The notes: generated from the sequence alone by a model not told the origin. Numbered from the stretch's first letter, positions 10,345-22,645 are shown. The stretch is DNA of 64,000 nt from Henckelia pumila (GCF_033568475.1 NC_133123.1:141314062-141378061), one strand, 5' to 3'. Program-made: numbers and translations.

Positions 10345-11680
10345 TCTGAAGATACAAATAATTTGACCACCAATAGGATTATTGAATTCTTTAAAAAAGA
10401 GTTGTTGGATGATACTGATGAACAGATGATATTGGAGATCATTCAACAATAACACCAAATGCTACTTGAGGTAGCTTGGAGTAGTTGTGAGGGATCACAT
10501 AGAAGAAAGTATTTGATTCGAGATCGTGAAGCCGGACATGCTCATCTTGTCAATTATTATTACTTTAGTGATGCAACGGTATTTCCAAGTGAAGTTTTCT
10601 GACAACGATTTCGTATGCGAAAAGAATTATTCCTTCGCATTGTCGAAGCCTTGCAAAATCATTCTGAATATTTTCATCTGAGGCTTGATGCAATGGGCAA
10701 AAAAAAGTTTATTTCCGCTTCAGAAATGCACGGCTGCTATATCCGTCAACTAGTGTATGGAACCCCTGCCGACCGGTCATTATGATGAGTACCTACGAAT
10801 TGCTGAAAAAACTTTCATTGAATGCCTGTTCAATTTCTGTCGATGTATAATTGAGGTATTTGGGGTACAATACTTGAGAAAGCCCAATGCTACTGACATC
10901 CAACGTTTGATTCAAATGCATGAGAAAATACACGGCTTTCCTGGTAATTGGTTAGCCTTGATTGTATGCACTGGGAATAGAAAAATTGTCCGGTATCTTG
11001 GAAAGGCCAGTTTACTCGAGGTGATCATGAAGTCCCAACAATTTTACTTGAAGCAGTCGCCTCGACCGGGTTGTGGATATGACATATTTTTTTCGGGGTC
11101 GCAGGATCGAGTAATGATATCAACGTGCTTAACGAATCACCTTTATTCAACAACGTATTGCAAGAAAATGCACCGGATGTTCATTTTACAGTAAATGTCA
11201 CACAGTATACAAAAGGATACTATCTGACTGACGGGATCTACCCGCAATGGGCCACTTTTGTTAAGAATTTTTTGTGCCCCCAAGATATCGAGAGAAAGAA
11301 GTTTAAGTAAAGACAAAAGGCTGCGAGGAAAGATGTCGAGCGAACATTTGGGTACTACAATCTCATTGGACAATAGTTAGAGGTCCCTGCTGATTTTGGT
11401 ACAAGAACACGTGGAAAGAGATATCATGCTAACGTGTATAATTTTGCAAAAAATGATTATTGAGAATGAAGAGATACAGTAGATAATTGGTCAGACGAAT
11501 ATAGAAACGATCCTCCCGCACAGATAAATCTAGGCTCGACAGAGAAATTCTGAAAGTAGAAGAAATTGCGAGCTACGTGATAATCAGGTACATCATCAGC
11601 TTCGAGCCGACTTGGTTGAACACATATGGACATGTTACTGCAACGATGGGTAAAGATTAATTTATTTATTATAGAGCACT
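10345..11680 (+). pseudogene. Broken PIF/Harbinger transposase
   Basis: Pieces of a HARBI1-like DDE transposase follow one another in order across three frames. They include a front part (YYYFSDATVFPSEVF, FRMRKELFLRIVEAL), CMHWE followed by KNCPVSWKGQF (first acidic residue), and SNDINVLNESPLFNNVL. Then come GYYLTDGIYPQWATFVK (second acidic residue) and ARKDVERTFG (third acidic residue). Several in-frame stops and at least three frame changes make it inactive. Normally the protein cuts and pastes the element together with a MYB-like partner, but no partner gene is seen. I could not pair terminal inverted repeats. A run 'gagagagcacccc' near 12070 may belong to one end. Confidence 0.8.
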
Positions 11681-14356
11681 TTGCTATAAGATGTTATATT
11701 TTTTGAAATATTCTCTATTCGCATTTGTATTTGTAATGTACTTTTTCTATGTTGTTTTTAATTTCATCAGTTTATGTAATGTTATTTTATAAAACTACGT
11801 AATTTGCTTTTCATTAAAGTCTCTTTCAATTTATCCAAACTATTCGTTACTTTTAAAGTTTATAGTTTTTTTAAAAGTTTATTTTAGTCAAATTATTTTT
11901 TAATAAAAATTAATGATTTAAATTTTAAAATAATAAATATTATTAAATTAAAAATTTTAATTAATAATATATGTGATAAATGACATAATATTAAATAAAA
12001 TTATAAATAAATATAAGTGAATTGATAGTGGAGCCCATAAAAAAATTGTTGAAGAGGTTTATGATAATAGAGAGAGCACCCCAAATACAAGCTGTCAGGA
12101 CTTATTTTAAAAATATGTTGTTAAATGTTTGGGTAAACTTATTTTAAATACCTTAAAAATACTGATATGTTTGGTATTATAAGATATTTTTATGGTCAAA
12201 ATTACCAAAAAGAGTATAATGCTATGAAGATAATGTTTCGAGTTATACATATACGAAAATAGTTTTAGAATAAACTTATGTTAAAAAAAAAACTATTTTA
12301 ATAATTTAATTTAGAAAATTTTATGTGATTTGGAATTTATTTAAAAATAATATTTAATATTTAATGGGTGGAGGATATGATGGATATTTATGAAAATATT
12401 CAAGGATATTTTGGAGAGATATAATATTAAAATAAGATCTTTTTCAAAAAAACAAGGTGCCTCTTACTTTTTTAAAAACAGCTTATAAGCTGTCAAACAA
12501 CTTATTTTAACAGTTTATAAGCTGTTTGAAAAAAAAATTTATCAAACAAAATTTAAGAGCTTATAAACTCAGCCAAACACCTTTTTAATATAAAAACTTC
12601 TACCAAAATTGACTTATAAAACCATATATGAGTTATTGTAAAATTAATTTATAAAGGTTAAATCCGCCGAGCTGGCAAATGTTTCCAGAATCAATGTTAG
12701 TGCATACTCATCGATATATCTTCTTATCTTTTGGAATATATTTCATTTCTAGGGGTAGGGGTCATGCCCTTGTTAGATCCTTTACAATGTTGATTCAAAC
12801 CTTTTGAAATTCTGATCTTTTTCCCAAATACCAAATTTATGACTTTTTATTCAAATATTCTTCACGGTTTTCTTACCTCATTCAGCATTAATGCAAAATT
12901 GAAGTAAAAAATGCAGGTTTCAACTAGTAAATTGTACTTGAAAATTTAGGTAGAAGTTATAAATTGTATAGTATCTTTATCATTGCAAAATATATGAATC
13001 GCATGTTGATTGTGCCACTTGGACTCGAAATTTTACCCATGCATGATGCACGTTAATATCTTGGATTGGTACACCGTACACTTTTTTCCATCGTTCTTAA
13101 TAATTTATAGGGCAAAATGTAAAATTAAAGAAGAGATATCGGGCATCCAATTTGCTCAACCGAATTGATCGAGATGGATATATTTGAAAAATATCGCACA
13201 ATAAATTAATATTTCAAAAAAGGAAAAAAAATGAAAAACAAGAAAAAAGAATAAATTAATATACCACTGAATATTGATTTTCTAATTTTGTTAACGTCAC
13301 CAGATCCATGTACTTTGGTGCATGTTCTTGAAATCAATGTTATTATGATCGATATATTAATTAATTATTGACCATTTAAACAATTCTTGTAAAGGTCCAC
13401 GCAAGGAGGTGTAAACACTAAACAGTTATTAGAAAAGGAGAAAAAGAAACATTTTGGTGATATTTGTTTTTCTTCGTTGAAATCTTTCGGCACTAAGAAG
13501 AGCCAATCAAGTCTCTGACTTTAATTGTGCATTAAAACAAATTAAAAGGGTTCCCCCCTTTTTTTAAGGATTTTATTCAAAACCCAAGCAATCGAATAAA
13601 TATTTTCCTTGAATTTTTAAATTGAAACTGACCATAAAGTTTCGTTATCAAATTATATAATTAATTAAATTTAGGTCAATATTCAAAGTTAACAATTGGA
13701 GAATCATGGTACTGTAACATGTTCCATCAGAAATTTTCAAAAAGCAATGGTGATGAATTAAAAGATTTTGTGTGATCTGGAATCAATTCTACGCCAAGGG
13801 AAGGACAGAAGTGAAATCAAGTTTTAATAAAAATATTCCAAACGAGAGGAATAATTTGGCATGTAACACTTGATATTCAAATCAAATGACCATCATATTA
13901 CAAGCTGCCTATATTAAATTTTAGATTTTTAATCAATTCATATGTTTAATTTGTTAGAAATGGAGTACTCTTCAATATTTCACTCTCTCTCACAAACACA
14001 TGCGAGATAATTAATTATATTGATAGGAATTAATTAATTTGCATAAAATACAGCGGAACAAATCAAATTATATAGTATAATATATACGTTTACATATATT
14101 TTGTACTCAATTTATAAATTCCTATTAAATGTGTTGGGGCATCTATCTATCTTAAATAGTACGTATGTCTTGTTGATGAGATTAAGGGATCTAATCCTAC
14201 CATGTGGGAGAAATTCTCTTGGTAATCCACTTGCTCATGATGATATTATAAAAAGAACAGAAAAGGGACTTTTGAAGAATTCACCAAAATCTTGTCTTTG
14301 AATTAATATTCACAAAATTCTGTCAACTTGCCCTATTCCACTACCTTTGATTCATC
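11681..14356. other. Intergenic with a MITE-like segment
   Basis: No gene is recognised in this 2.7 kb. The part from about 12095 to 12600 looks like a MITE. It contains the palindromic words CAGCTTATAAGCTG (12479-12492) and CAGTTTATAAGCTG (12511-12524) and partly complementary outer arms, but I could not fix its ends. The last few hundred bases form the promoter side of the RADIALIS-like gene. Confidence 0.4.
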
Positions 14357-14366
14357 TATATATAAA
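14357..14366 (+). promoter_or_regulatory. Probable TATA box of the RADIALIS-like gene
   Basis: TATATATAAA lies about 100 bp before the start codon at 14467, at a plausible distance for a short 5' leader. Confidence 0.5.
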
Positions 14367-14466
14367 CTACACATTGCGCATTGCTCCACAAATAACTCAA
14401 AACAACATCAAATTTGTTTAGTGATCTAGTTCAATTAATTATACACACTTCTCCGATCTCCATCTA

Positions 14467-14906
14467 ATGGCGTCGAGTTCGAGTCAATCGTCGCGTTACA
14501 TGGCATGGACACCCAGACAGAACAAGCAGTTCGAAGAGGCCCTAGCAAAATATGACAGGGACACGCCGGATCGCTGGCACAATATAGCCAAGGCGGTCGG
14601 CGGGAAATCGGCGGAGGAAGTGAAGAGACATTATGAAGCTCTGGTTAAAGACATTATGCACATAGAAAATGATCAAGTCCCTATACCTAATTATGGAGCT
14701 ATCTCAAGCAATTCCAGAGGATATGGCAATGAATACAGGTAATTATTTAAATGATCACTACTCTTTTTTTTTTTTTTTCTGAAGTTATTTTCATGACTAG
14801 CTAGCTTGCTATTGCATTGTTCGTTTACATTCATAAAATGTAAATTACATTAAATTTATCTTGAATGTTTTGTTACAGGCTTTTCAAGAATCTCAGGTTA
14901 CAGTAA
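14467..14906 (+). CDS. RADIALIS-like single-MYB (SANT) protein
   Basis: Two exons, 14467-14738 and 14879-14906, encode about 99 residues. The single SANT/MYB domain covers roughly residues 12-60 (W14, W37, then HYE in place of a third tryptophan). It carries the family signature [16 protein letters not shown] and [15 protein letters not shown], and ends with VPIPNY. RADIALIS-type proteins are small nuclear proteins that compete with DIVARICATA for DRIF partners in flower symmetry and growth; the exact role of this copy is unknown. The first exon could be read through to a stop at 14742. However, a good donor (AG|GTAATT) and acceptor (TTACAG|G) add the conserved tail LFKNLRLQ, so I choose the spliced form. 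A second family member lies at 45.05-45.53 kb. Confidence 0.9.
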
Positions 14907-17351
14907 TTAAGGAACTGGTGCAAGGTTAAATACTTTATTACCGTCGGGATCCGTAAAAATATATGTAGCCTGCGCGGGGCAAAATCATATGTATTAATCG
15001 TGTTAGCTTTATATATGCGTAAGGAAATAGTGTCTTTTGTACTATGATTATCCGAGAAGTGTATAACAGTATGTTTGAAACACTAGCTAGCTAGCTAGTC
15101 TCTAAATTTTATTGCAAATTATTTTCAAAACAAAAGAAAAAATTATTCCAAATTGCTGATGTCAAATATTCGAGTGAATTGGATATAAAAGTTATTTCAG
15201 CATCTATTTAATTTGACTGGAAATTGAAAATTATGTCTTTTAAAAAATAATAATAAATGCATATGCAACACGTTTAGAATTTTCGACTATACTTAGATGG
15301 AGTATATATGTAGTTTATAAAAAGTGAAATTCATGAAATTTAAAGCATTGAAAATTATTACTAATTATAAAATATTTCGTATTAAATCATTCGATCGAAC
15401 TGCACTTCCCTCATAGGATTAATGTCGAAACCAAAAATATTGGACTTAATTTAAGTTAAATATTATGATATTGGTTCGAGATTTTTTCTGTATTGACGCA
15501 TGAACCATCCTTGCATATTCGAAGGAATTATTTTTATTTTTATTTTCAATTTGAAATGAAAGGGTTATAAATAAATTTTGATTCAATTGAGGATATTCAT
15601 GATTAGTTATTTGGGTTGTGGCTATAATCTTGATAAGGAAAATGGTTTCCTATCAGATTTGAAGAAGTAATTATATACACAATTTACTTTACATTTAATT
15701 GTACTAGTCTTGTTTCAAAAAAAATTGTACTAGCCTGATATTTTCTATTAAAATAGATTTCGTTTGGAAATATACTTAAAAAACGTTTTTATTATTTTAT
15801 AAGTGAAAAAAAAATTAAAATATGTGTTTGAATTAGATTTTTATAAAATGTTTGTGAAAAATATTTTTTAAAAAGTGTTCTTCACGTAATTATTTTTGAA
15901 ATATTAAAATGTTTTTATAAAATAATTGTTCAAGCAATTTTATTTTTAATAAAACATTTTTAAAAAATATTTTAAATAAAAAAATTTAAAAAATATTTTT
16001 ATAAATATATGTCCAAAAAATATATATATAACTAAATTTTTATCCCAACCACTTGCACCGTGATAAATGAGAAAATGAAATATGTGCAACACATACCTAT
16101 TAAAAAATAAGTGGGCCACTTGTACTATAAAATTCGACGATATACTTTTTCAGGCCTGCTAGGGGGGCCTAGGCTTAGTGCAATGCAGATCCTTCGACTC
16201 CTTAATGACCAAAAAAATTGATGCCTTCTTTAGGCCCACTAAAGGCTTTAACACGTATTATGTACATCGAAAAATAACGACCGGAGATGAAAATCATCCT
16301 AAAAAATATACATAAAAAGACACACACATACATTTACATATATATCTGATCTCATTTTTTTAATTGAAATTCGCGGTAGTTTTCTCAAATATGAATAGTA
16401 TATTTTCGTAATTCCAACCTGGTTCTCATTTAACAAGAAAAATAAAAATGAACATTACAAATATAAATTTACAGTCGCTATAATTAGTATTTGTAAACTT
16501 ACATGCATGACATGTACACACAAACTTCGACAAAAAAGCGACCAATCAATGAAACCTGTCATGTATCATTAATTATATTTATATATAAGCAATTATGAAT
16601 ATATATTGCCATAAAAATTCGACGATATATATATATATATATTTGTCTTCAACTGGTTTGGGTCTTAGTACCAACTTGTACATTCTTATCTGTGTATCTT
16701 TTGTTTGTTTTGGTCCAGTTGTGATTTTGTTTGCAATTAATTTCTGCATGTATATCATGGGTTCAGGTCTTTTGATCGATTGAAATCTTAAATTTCATCG
16801 ATTGAAAAAGATTTTATAATTATTACGAGCTTCTTTAATTTTGCTACTACAGAATTGCGAAAATTATCAAACTTTAATTTATCGACTGGATCTCTCACAA
16901 ATATTCTCACTGGATTTTATTTATGTTGTAAACCAGCAGCATAAAGAATTTTATCCTACGATATAAATTTAATTTTGATAAAAAAAAATTACAAATATTC
17001 TCACTGCATCTTTACAAATGCAAAATTACAAATATACATATAAACATATTCTTTCGATAGCAATAGTTTACGTAGAACATAATGTGTGAAATAAAACTCC
17101 CGTGCATATAGGCACATTTAAATTTACTCTAGAAATAATATTGGTTCTGTCAAGAACTCCCGATCGTGTCATATTTTGATTTTGATCCACTGGATACTCA
17201 AATTTTGGTACAATAATTTTCGATTTTTTTTGGCTTTAATTTTAAACTAGTACTCCTATTTCATCGACGTGAAAAAAGCTAAAAAATGATGTTACATCCG
17301 AACTGATTCCGAAGTGTACCGTCAATAGTTAAAACAAAATAACCAGAAGTT
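14907..17351. other. Intergenic, AT-rich
   Basis: I see no gene. A MITE-like segment at about 15771-16018 has partly inverted ends (CGTTTGGAAATATA and TATATGTCCAAA) and an interior of repeated A/T runs. Around 16150-16250 there are GGCC-rich words (aggcctgctaggggggcctaggc), perhaps an eroded transposon end. Short open frames such as the one at 16595 have no recognisable product. Confidence 0.4.
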
Positions 17352-17573
17352 GCCTCATAGGGTGTCCAAGTTGATGAAGTAGGTGAACTCTTAACCAGAT
17401 GTCAAGAGTTCGATTCTTCCTGCTAACACTTTCTTGGATTAGTCTGTTACACAGAGCTTGCCCAGTGTGGTTTACCTGATTAGCGTTGTTAGCAGGTTAT
17501 TGCGTTAGTTCGAGGGTTTACCCAGAGCGCACCAAAAGATAGCGGCTGCGAGTTCCGACGTCACAAAAAAAAA
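17352..17573 (+). mobile_element. tRNA-derived SINE (family A, copy 1)
   Basis: The 222-bp element has a tRNA-like head. An A-box-like stretch around AGTTGATGAAGTAGGTG is followed by a B box in GAGTTCGATTC. The unrelated body ends in 'gacgtcac' plus an A-tail. An 11-bp target duplication AACCAGAAGTT flanks it (17341-17351 and 17574-17584), showing retroposition. It does not code for protein. A second copy lies at 27.76-27.98 kb. Confidence 0.8.
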
Positions 17574-17584
17574 AACCAGAAGTT

Positions 17585-18987
17585 AATTAAAAACAGAAAA
17601 TGTTATGTGAGAAGGTGGCACAAAATTGTAAGACACATTTTTTATTTAACTGGCATATAAAAAAGTATTAGTTTTATGTCAAAAATAATATTCTAAAAAG
17701 CTTGATTAATTGTGTCGTTTGATCTCGTTTAAAATTGACGCTTTCAACGCTTCATTCTAACCAAGAGAGATTTAAACATTACAAGTTTTGATCATATTAA
17801 TCTTTCACTAAATAAACTTAAATGCGATTTTCTAGAAAACGAAATTTATGAAAAATAAGGAAAGAAAAAAAAAATTAGCGATTCCATTGATGAGTGATGC
17901 TAGTAATGTAACATTGTCCTAAATAATAATTAAATACTTCTTTTAAAGCAAAATTGATGCACAAGAGAAAGATTAATTAGAAATTTTACTTTAAAAAATA
18001 ATGTTAGCAATTTATTATTTTAGATAGTCAGGTTCAGTTATAATAATATATATCAATACTAATGTTTTTAAGTCTGATCAAATTGAGTTTAGGTTTAATG
18101 ATACAAGAGATAAAATGAACTAAAGTTCCAATTACAACCGTTTTAACGTTTAAAATCATAATAATTCCATTTAAGCTTCAAAAGTACGTTAAAATCATAG
18201 TAATTTCATTTAAGCTTCAAAAGCCTGAAATTTTGGGTTGATACCAAGCTTGAAGAATTCCCAAACTTCTACGAAAATATTATAAATATGATTCGATCAA
18301 TCCTATTCTTCAGCAAGCCACTTCTCAAACCTACTCATTAAATTGAACAAATTGGACAAGAAGGTGAAAAAGAAAGTTCTTTTCCCACGCATTAAATTAT
18401 CCAAAATTTTGACAAAAATCAAATGCCAATCCACAACATAATTTTGTTTCGGGGAGAGGAATTTGTAGAAGAAACGGGCTCCAATCTTAAATTTGAAGGT
18501 GTAGTAAACAATCAAACATGAGTCCTTTTTTTCAACAAAAAAAAAAAAAAAAACACACAAACATTAATTAATTTAAATTTGTTGCCACCTATATCTGTAT
18601 GAGCTCATAAATTATTCTACCTGAGGCATTAAATCCTCCTCCTGAATCATATAATATAGTTGGAATTTAAGAACACTCAAAAGAATCAAAACTCATTAAT
18701 GAATTTCTAAAAGAGGAATGATAGAATTTGAGTTGATGAAAAGAAATCTGATCATGATCATGTGTGCCAAATAACATATATAAATCATCTGATCAAAGAA
18801 ATTAGTTGATTCGATCGATGTGTTTAAGCATGCAGATATATCATAAAAAAATAAACATGCACCAACATATATATATATATATAAATATTTAGCGGATTTG
18901 CTACAATGTCACAATAATGATGATGATGATGATAAATATATAAATGAAGCACATTAATGATTATTTATATGTAATAAGGATAATAAA
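17585..18987. other. Intergenic, 3' of the ZF-HD gene
   Basis: No gene is recognised. A short direct duplication lies at about 18145-18225 (two copies of 'aaaatcataataattccatttaagcttcaaaag'-like text, imperfect). The minus-strand open frame at 18303-18560 is low-complexity and looks like chance. The last few hundred bases probably include the 3' untranslated part of the ZF-HD gene. Confidence 0.4.
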
Positions 18988-19788
18988 TTATTGAAATTCT
19001 TGGGGATTAATAATTTTCTTGGAAGAATTGCTCTTGTTATTATGCATCCAAACCTTAAAAACCTGTCTCTTGACTCCAACTTCAGCACAAAACCTCTGCA
19101 ATTCACTGTCATCTTCTCTGGGGATGCGCCACCCCAGTTTGTCGGCGAACACCATCATCTTCTCCTTCTGCTCCGTCGTGAACTTAGTCCGGAACCGCTT
19201 CTTGCTGGAAAACTGCGGCGGAGGCGGCGCCACCTGCAAGGAGTTAAAGTTCAGCTCCTCGCTGGAAGAATCAGTGCCGGCGCTGCCTCCACCTCCGCCG
19301 GAGCTTCCGAACGCCATCTTCACGGGCTGCACCATGGAAGTCCAGTGAGCATGGCCGGAGCCGCCAACGCCGACACGATGATGGCTCATGGAGGGGGAAG
19401 GAAGAGGCGGGGGGAGGTGGAGGGGGTGAACCATGGCAGCACCGGCGGACGCAGACTCCCCGTGATGCTCCTTGCGGTGGAAATTCCGGTGGCAGTTGCA
19501 GGCGGCGCACTTGAGCGCTTCGAGGGTCCCTTCTTCTCCGCTGGGCATGAACTCCCCGCAGCCGTCGGTGACGTTACCGCCGATGCTGGCGGCGTGGTTC
19601 TTGAGGCATTCCCGGTAGTTAAATCTAGGGTTCGCTGGCTTGGGTTGCTTGGAGCCACCGGAACTTGATTCGGGTACTCTGACTTTCTCTTGGTGAGTAG
19701 TAGTAATTATATTGGAGTTTTCAAGAGAGCTATTGTATCCGCTTTGCATCCTCATCATTTCCTTTTCTTCACCACCAAACGCCGCCAT
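18988..19788 (-). CDS. Zinc-finger homeodomain (ZF-HD) transcription factor
   Basis: An intronless frame encodes 266 residues. The N-terminal ZF-HD dimerisation zinc finger spans about residues 57-110 (YRECLKNHAAS...DGCGEFMPSGEE...ALKCAACNCHRNFHRKE), with the family's paired Cys and His ligands. The homeodomain spans about 196-253 (KKRFRTKFTTEQKEKM...WRIPREDD...VKRQVFKVWMHNNK). Between them lies a Pro/His- and Gly-rich linker. The family acts in the nucleus as dimers in development and stress responses, and most members are intronless, as here. I start at the ATG of MAAFGG (19788, good context with G at +4). The frame stays open further upstream, but there only non-ATG starts are available. 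Several overlapping frames on both strands come from its GC-rich codons. Confidence 0.95.
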   Translation of the reverse strand: MAAFGGEEKEMMRMQSGYNSSLENSNIITTTHQEKVRVPESSSGGSKQPKPANPRFNYRECLKNHAASIGGNVTDGCGEFMPSGEEGTLEALKCAACNCHRNFHRKEHHGESASAGAAMVHPLHLPPPLPSPSMSHHRVGVGGSGHAHWTSMVQPVKMAFGSSGGGGGSAGTDSSSEELNFNSLQVAPPPPQFSSKKRFRTKFTTEQKEKMMVFADKLGWRIPREDDSELQRFCAEVGVKRQVFKVWMHNNKSNSSKKIINPQEFQ

Positions 19789-20122
19789 TCTAATTAAAAT
19801 TTCTGCCTCTAATCTAACAATAAAAACCCTAAAAATCAAAACACCTCACCTAGATTTCAACAACCAAAAAAAAGACCAACCCAGTACCCCAAATCTCTCA
19901 AACAACAAAACCCTATAATCAAATATCAACTTAGCTCAGAACAAGAAACCCAAAAGCAGAGAACGCAGCTAATATTGGAGGCTAAGCACAAAAATTAGAT
20001 AGAAAACAAATCAAATCAAAGAAAGAAAAAAGGAGAAAGAGGGAAGTGGTGGTGTTGCAGTGGTTCCAACAGCCAACTAAGTATCCAACAAGGGACAGCT
20101 TGGTTGCTTGTGGTGAGGCTTA

Positions 20123-20139
20123 GGAGAGAGAGAGAGAGA
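20123..20139. repeat. GA/CT microsatellite in the ZF-HD leader
   Basis: A (GA)n run lies about 335 bp upstream of the ZF-HD start codon and reads (CT)n on the gene's strand. Such runs in plant leaders can bind BBR/BPC proteins, but this is inference from composition only. Confidence 0.5.
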
Positions 20140-20339
20140 ATTTGGCTGGGAATTGAACTGATTCAGATTCACAGTAAAAATAAATTTTTTTTAAAAAAAA
20201 AAACAAAAAACAAAAGAAAGGAAATGAAACCGACAATGTCATGTTCGTCCTCTCCCACGCCCTGCCACTTGGTCCCGTTCCACCACCTTCATTATTGCCC
20301 CCTCCCCCTCAGTCTCAGTTTCTCTCCTCCTTTCTAAAT

Positions 20340-20730
20340 TAAACATTATTTATTACACAAAAATCACACCATTTTCTATTTTATTTGCAGTATTTATTCC
20401 AAATGGCCACTTAAAATAATAATGTTCTCAAACAAAAAGTTTGCTTTTTTTTTTTTTGGAAGATTAATAATATATATTAAAAAATATTTTTGTCCGCATG
20501 CATATCCAATTCCATGGGGATTTCGTTCTTTGAACGGCAATCGTTTATATTTGTCCATTTCATGTTTATAAACATTTTTAATTTAACAGTAAATTGCTGA
20601 AAAATTTTCAATGCAAACATATTTTGCTCTATGCTTTTTAGCTATTTTTTTGTACCACAATTTTTTGTTAATTTGTACCATATTTTATATGATTTTGTAT
20701 CACATGATGTATGATGTTGTACCACATTTT
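20340..20730. other. Intergenic, no feature seen
   Basis: This is AT-rich DNA upstream of the ZF-HD gene. The word 'tgtaccaca' recurs several times between about 20640 and 20730, but nothing else was recognised. Confidence 0.4.
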
Positions 20731-20894
20731 ATGACTAGAGAACCCAAAGCAAAACATGTTTGCATTTGGGGATTTTTGAGCAAATTGCCTTAATTTAATT
20801 TAATTTTTCCACTTATGACTAGAGAGCACAAAGCAAAACATGTTTGCATTTGGGGATTTTTGAGCAAATTGCCTTAATTTAATTTAATTTTTCC
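20731..20894. repeat. 84-bp tandem duplication
   Basis: Two copies with a period of 84 bp (starting ATGACTAGAG at 20731 and 20815) differ at only a few bases. The unit has no coding sense. The high identity indicates a recent local duplication. Confidence 0.85.
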
Positions 20895-21768
20895 AAGTGA
20901 GGGATGAATTTTTTTTTTTATTTTATACTTCTCATCTCCGATAGTATGCTATTGTTTTTTGACCTGCAAATTAAGATAATTAGTACAAACATAGTTTACA
21001 AACAAAAATTTATGTTTCATGTTTTTTGTACGTTTTAAACTTTAATTAATAAGAAATATATTATTGATTAAAAATAATGAAAAATGTTATTAGATATGAA
21101 AACTGAGCTATATTATTGGGATAACCGAAAAAATGAAATATAACTTATATGATTGGGACGTATAAAACATCTTATTTTTATACTTGCTTTTTGCATATCA
21201 ATGTATTTTTTCTCATCACTGTTATAAATTTATAATTATAAAAATTTCGAAAATTCAATTTCTTTCCATTGTAATAAATCGCTGGAGTATTTATTTAACC
21301 TGAATTTCCTAATCATTAATCAAGTGCTTTCTTAAAAAAGACATTATCCATGGATTGTTCAACCATTTAAAATATATATATTTATTTAACACACACAAAT
21401 GAATTTTTTTTTAAAATAAAAATAAAAAAGAATTGGTAACAAATGAGAACCGCAAAAGCAAAATGATGCGATTATGGTGTGTGATTCTGTGTCCGCATCA
21501 GATTTGACCCATATCAATTACCTTTTTGTTTTTCAACGCTTTCATTAACTATTTTGACTGCTATTTTATTTATTTTATTCATATTATATTATTATAAAAT
21601 CGTCATGGATATCATCCATCGCTCCTTTTTTCTTCCCCATAATATATAATGGGAATCCTAAATGTTTAAAAAAAAAAAAAAGTAGCACAAAACGACATTA
21701 AAGCAAAGTACTGATAAAGACTTTCGACATATAGGGATAAAGTTCATTTTACCACAGATCCGGATGTC
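20895..21768. other. Intergenic, AT-rich
   Basis: Nothing recognisable was found here beyond AT-rich text and homopolymer runs. Confidence 0.4.
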
Positions 21769-21785
21769 AATAAACAATCAATCAG

Positions 21786-22032
21786 GTCTAGAGGTCGAGT
21801 TGGTAAGGCCTGATGTGACGTGAAAAGAAATTCTCCAGCGTTGCGGATTCGATCCTCGTGTGAAGCATATTCCCTACTGAAATATTGTGGGGTATGCTCT
21901 GGGGATTAGGCCATGTGCTCCCTCCTTCAGGTCCCTGCCGCTCGTGCACAACCCTCGATTTACCCTCCGCATGAGCCAATGGGCCTCTAACTCATGTGGA
22001 ATGCGGTCTCCTTCGAGGTCAACCCTTTTTTT
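21786..22032 (+). mobile_element. tRNA-derived SINE (family B)
   Basis: The 247-bp element has pol III promoter boxes: an A box in GGTCGAGTTGGTAAGG and a B box GGATTCGATCC (21845-21855). It ends in a T run. A perfect 17-bp target duplication AATAAACAATCAATCAG flanks it (21769-21785 and 22033-22049), so the insertion is fairly young. It is unrelated in sequence to the other two SINEs here. The minus-strand open frame across it is accidental. Confidence 0.85.
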
Positions 22033-22243
22033 AATAAACAATCAATCAGCTTATTCTACTTAAATTTGATTTTATCAAATAATTCCATCAACACTAATTG
22101 AGTAATTTCAATTGGTTTTACTTGGAGATAAACAAATAAATATCCCTATGCGTTAGCAAAAGCTTCTCATTTTTATGCTAATTCAACGATGTAGAGTACC
22201 GAGCCTCCGGCTACGTTATACTTACGCGGTAACAATTTTCTAA

Positions 22244-22642
22244 GGGTGTTTTTGAAGTTATCTTATATATTAAAGTTATATATTAAATCTATCTATAAAA
22301 TATCTTATCTAGTCGCACGTTTATTTTGTCATATACATCTTTTAATTATTTATCTCAGATCAATCAAATCATAAATTATTTATGTTACATCAATCAAGTC
22401 ATTGAATTTAAATTACTATATTACCTTTTATAAATATTATTATTCATATTTTTATTAATTATTAAAAAAATAAATATAGTAATATACTATTTTCATATAA
22501 TATATAATCAATCAAATCAAAAAAACTATAATTTATCAATCAAATCAAATTTTATATTAATTATCATTTCTTATTTATTTTTTATTACAATATATTATTT
22601 ATCTCTATATTATTTATCTTATCGCCGACTTCAAACGGACCC
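22244..22642. mobile_element. Tourist-like MITE (PIF/Harbinger type)
   Basis: The 399-bp element starts GGGTGTTTTTGAAG and ends CTTCAAACGGACCC, inverted and imperfect. It is flanked by TAA on both sides (22241-22243 and 22643-22645), the target size and sequence typical of PIF/Harbinger elements. The inside is AT-rich and non-coding. Confidence 0.7.
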
Positions 22643-22645
22643 TAA

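Noticed and set aside
14101-14301. 66-codon frame upstream of the RADIALIS-like gene
   Set aside because: Promoter-side DNA, no domain and no splice link to the MYB gene.
17352-17573. A tRNA gene suggested by the GTTCGATTC box
   Set aside because: No cloverleaf could be formed; the A-tail and target duplication show it is a SINE.
18991-19668. Long plus-strand open frame of 225 codons
   Set aside because: It is antisense to the ZF-HD gene and arises from its GC-rich codons; it has no recognisable domain. Other overlapping frames at 19019-19658 are rejected for the same reason.
21788-21979. Minus-strand 63-codon frame
   Set aside because: Lies entirely within a tRNA-derived SINE.
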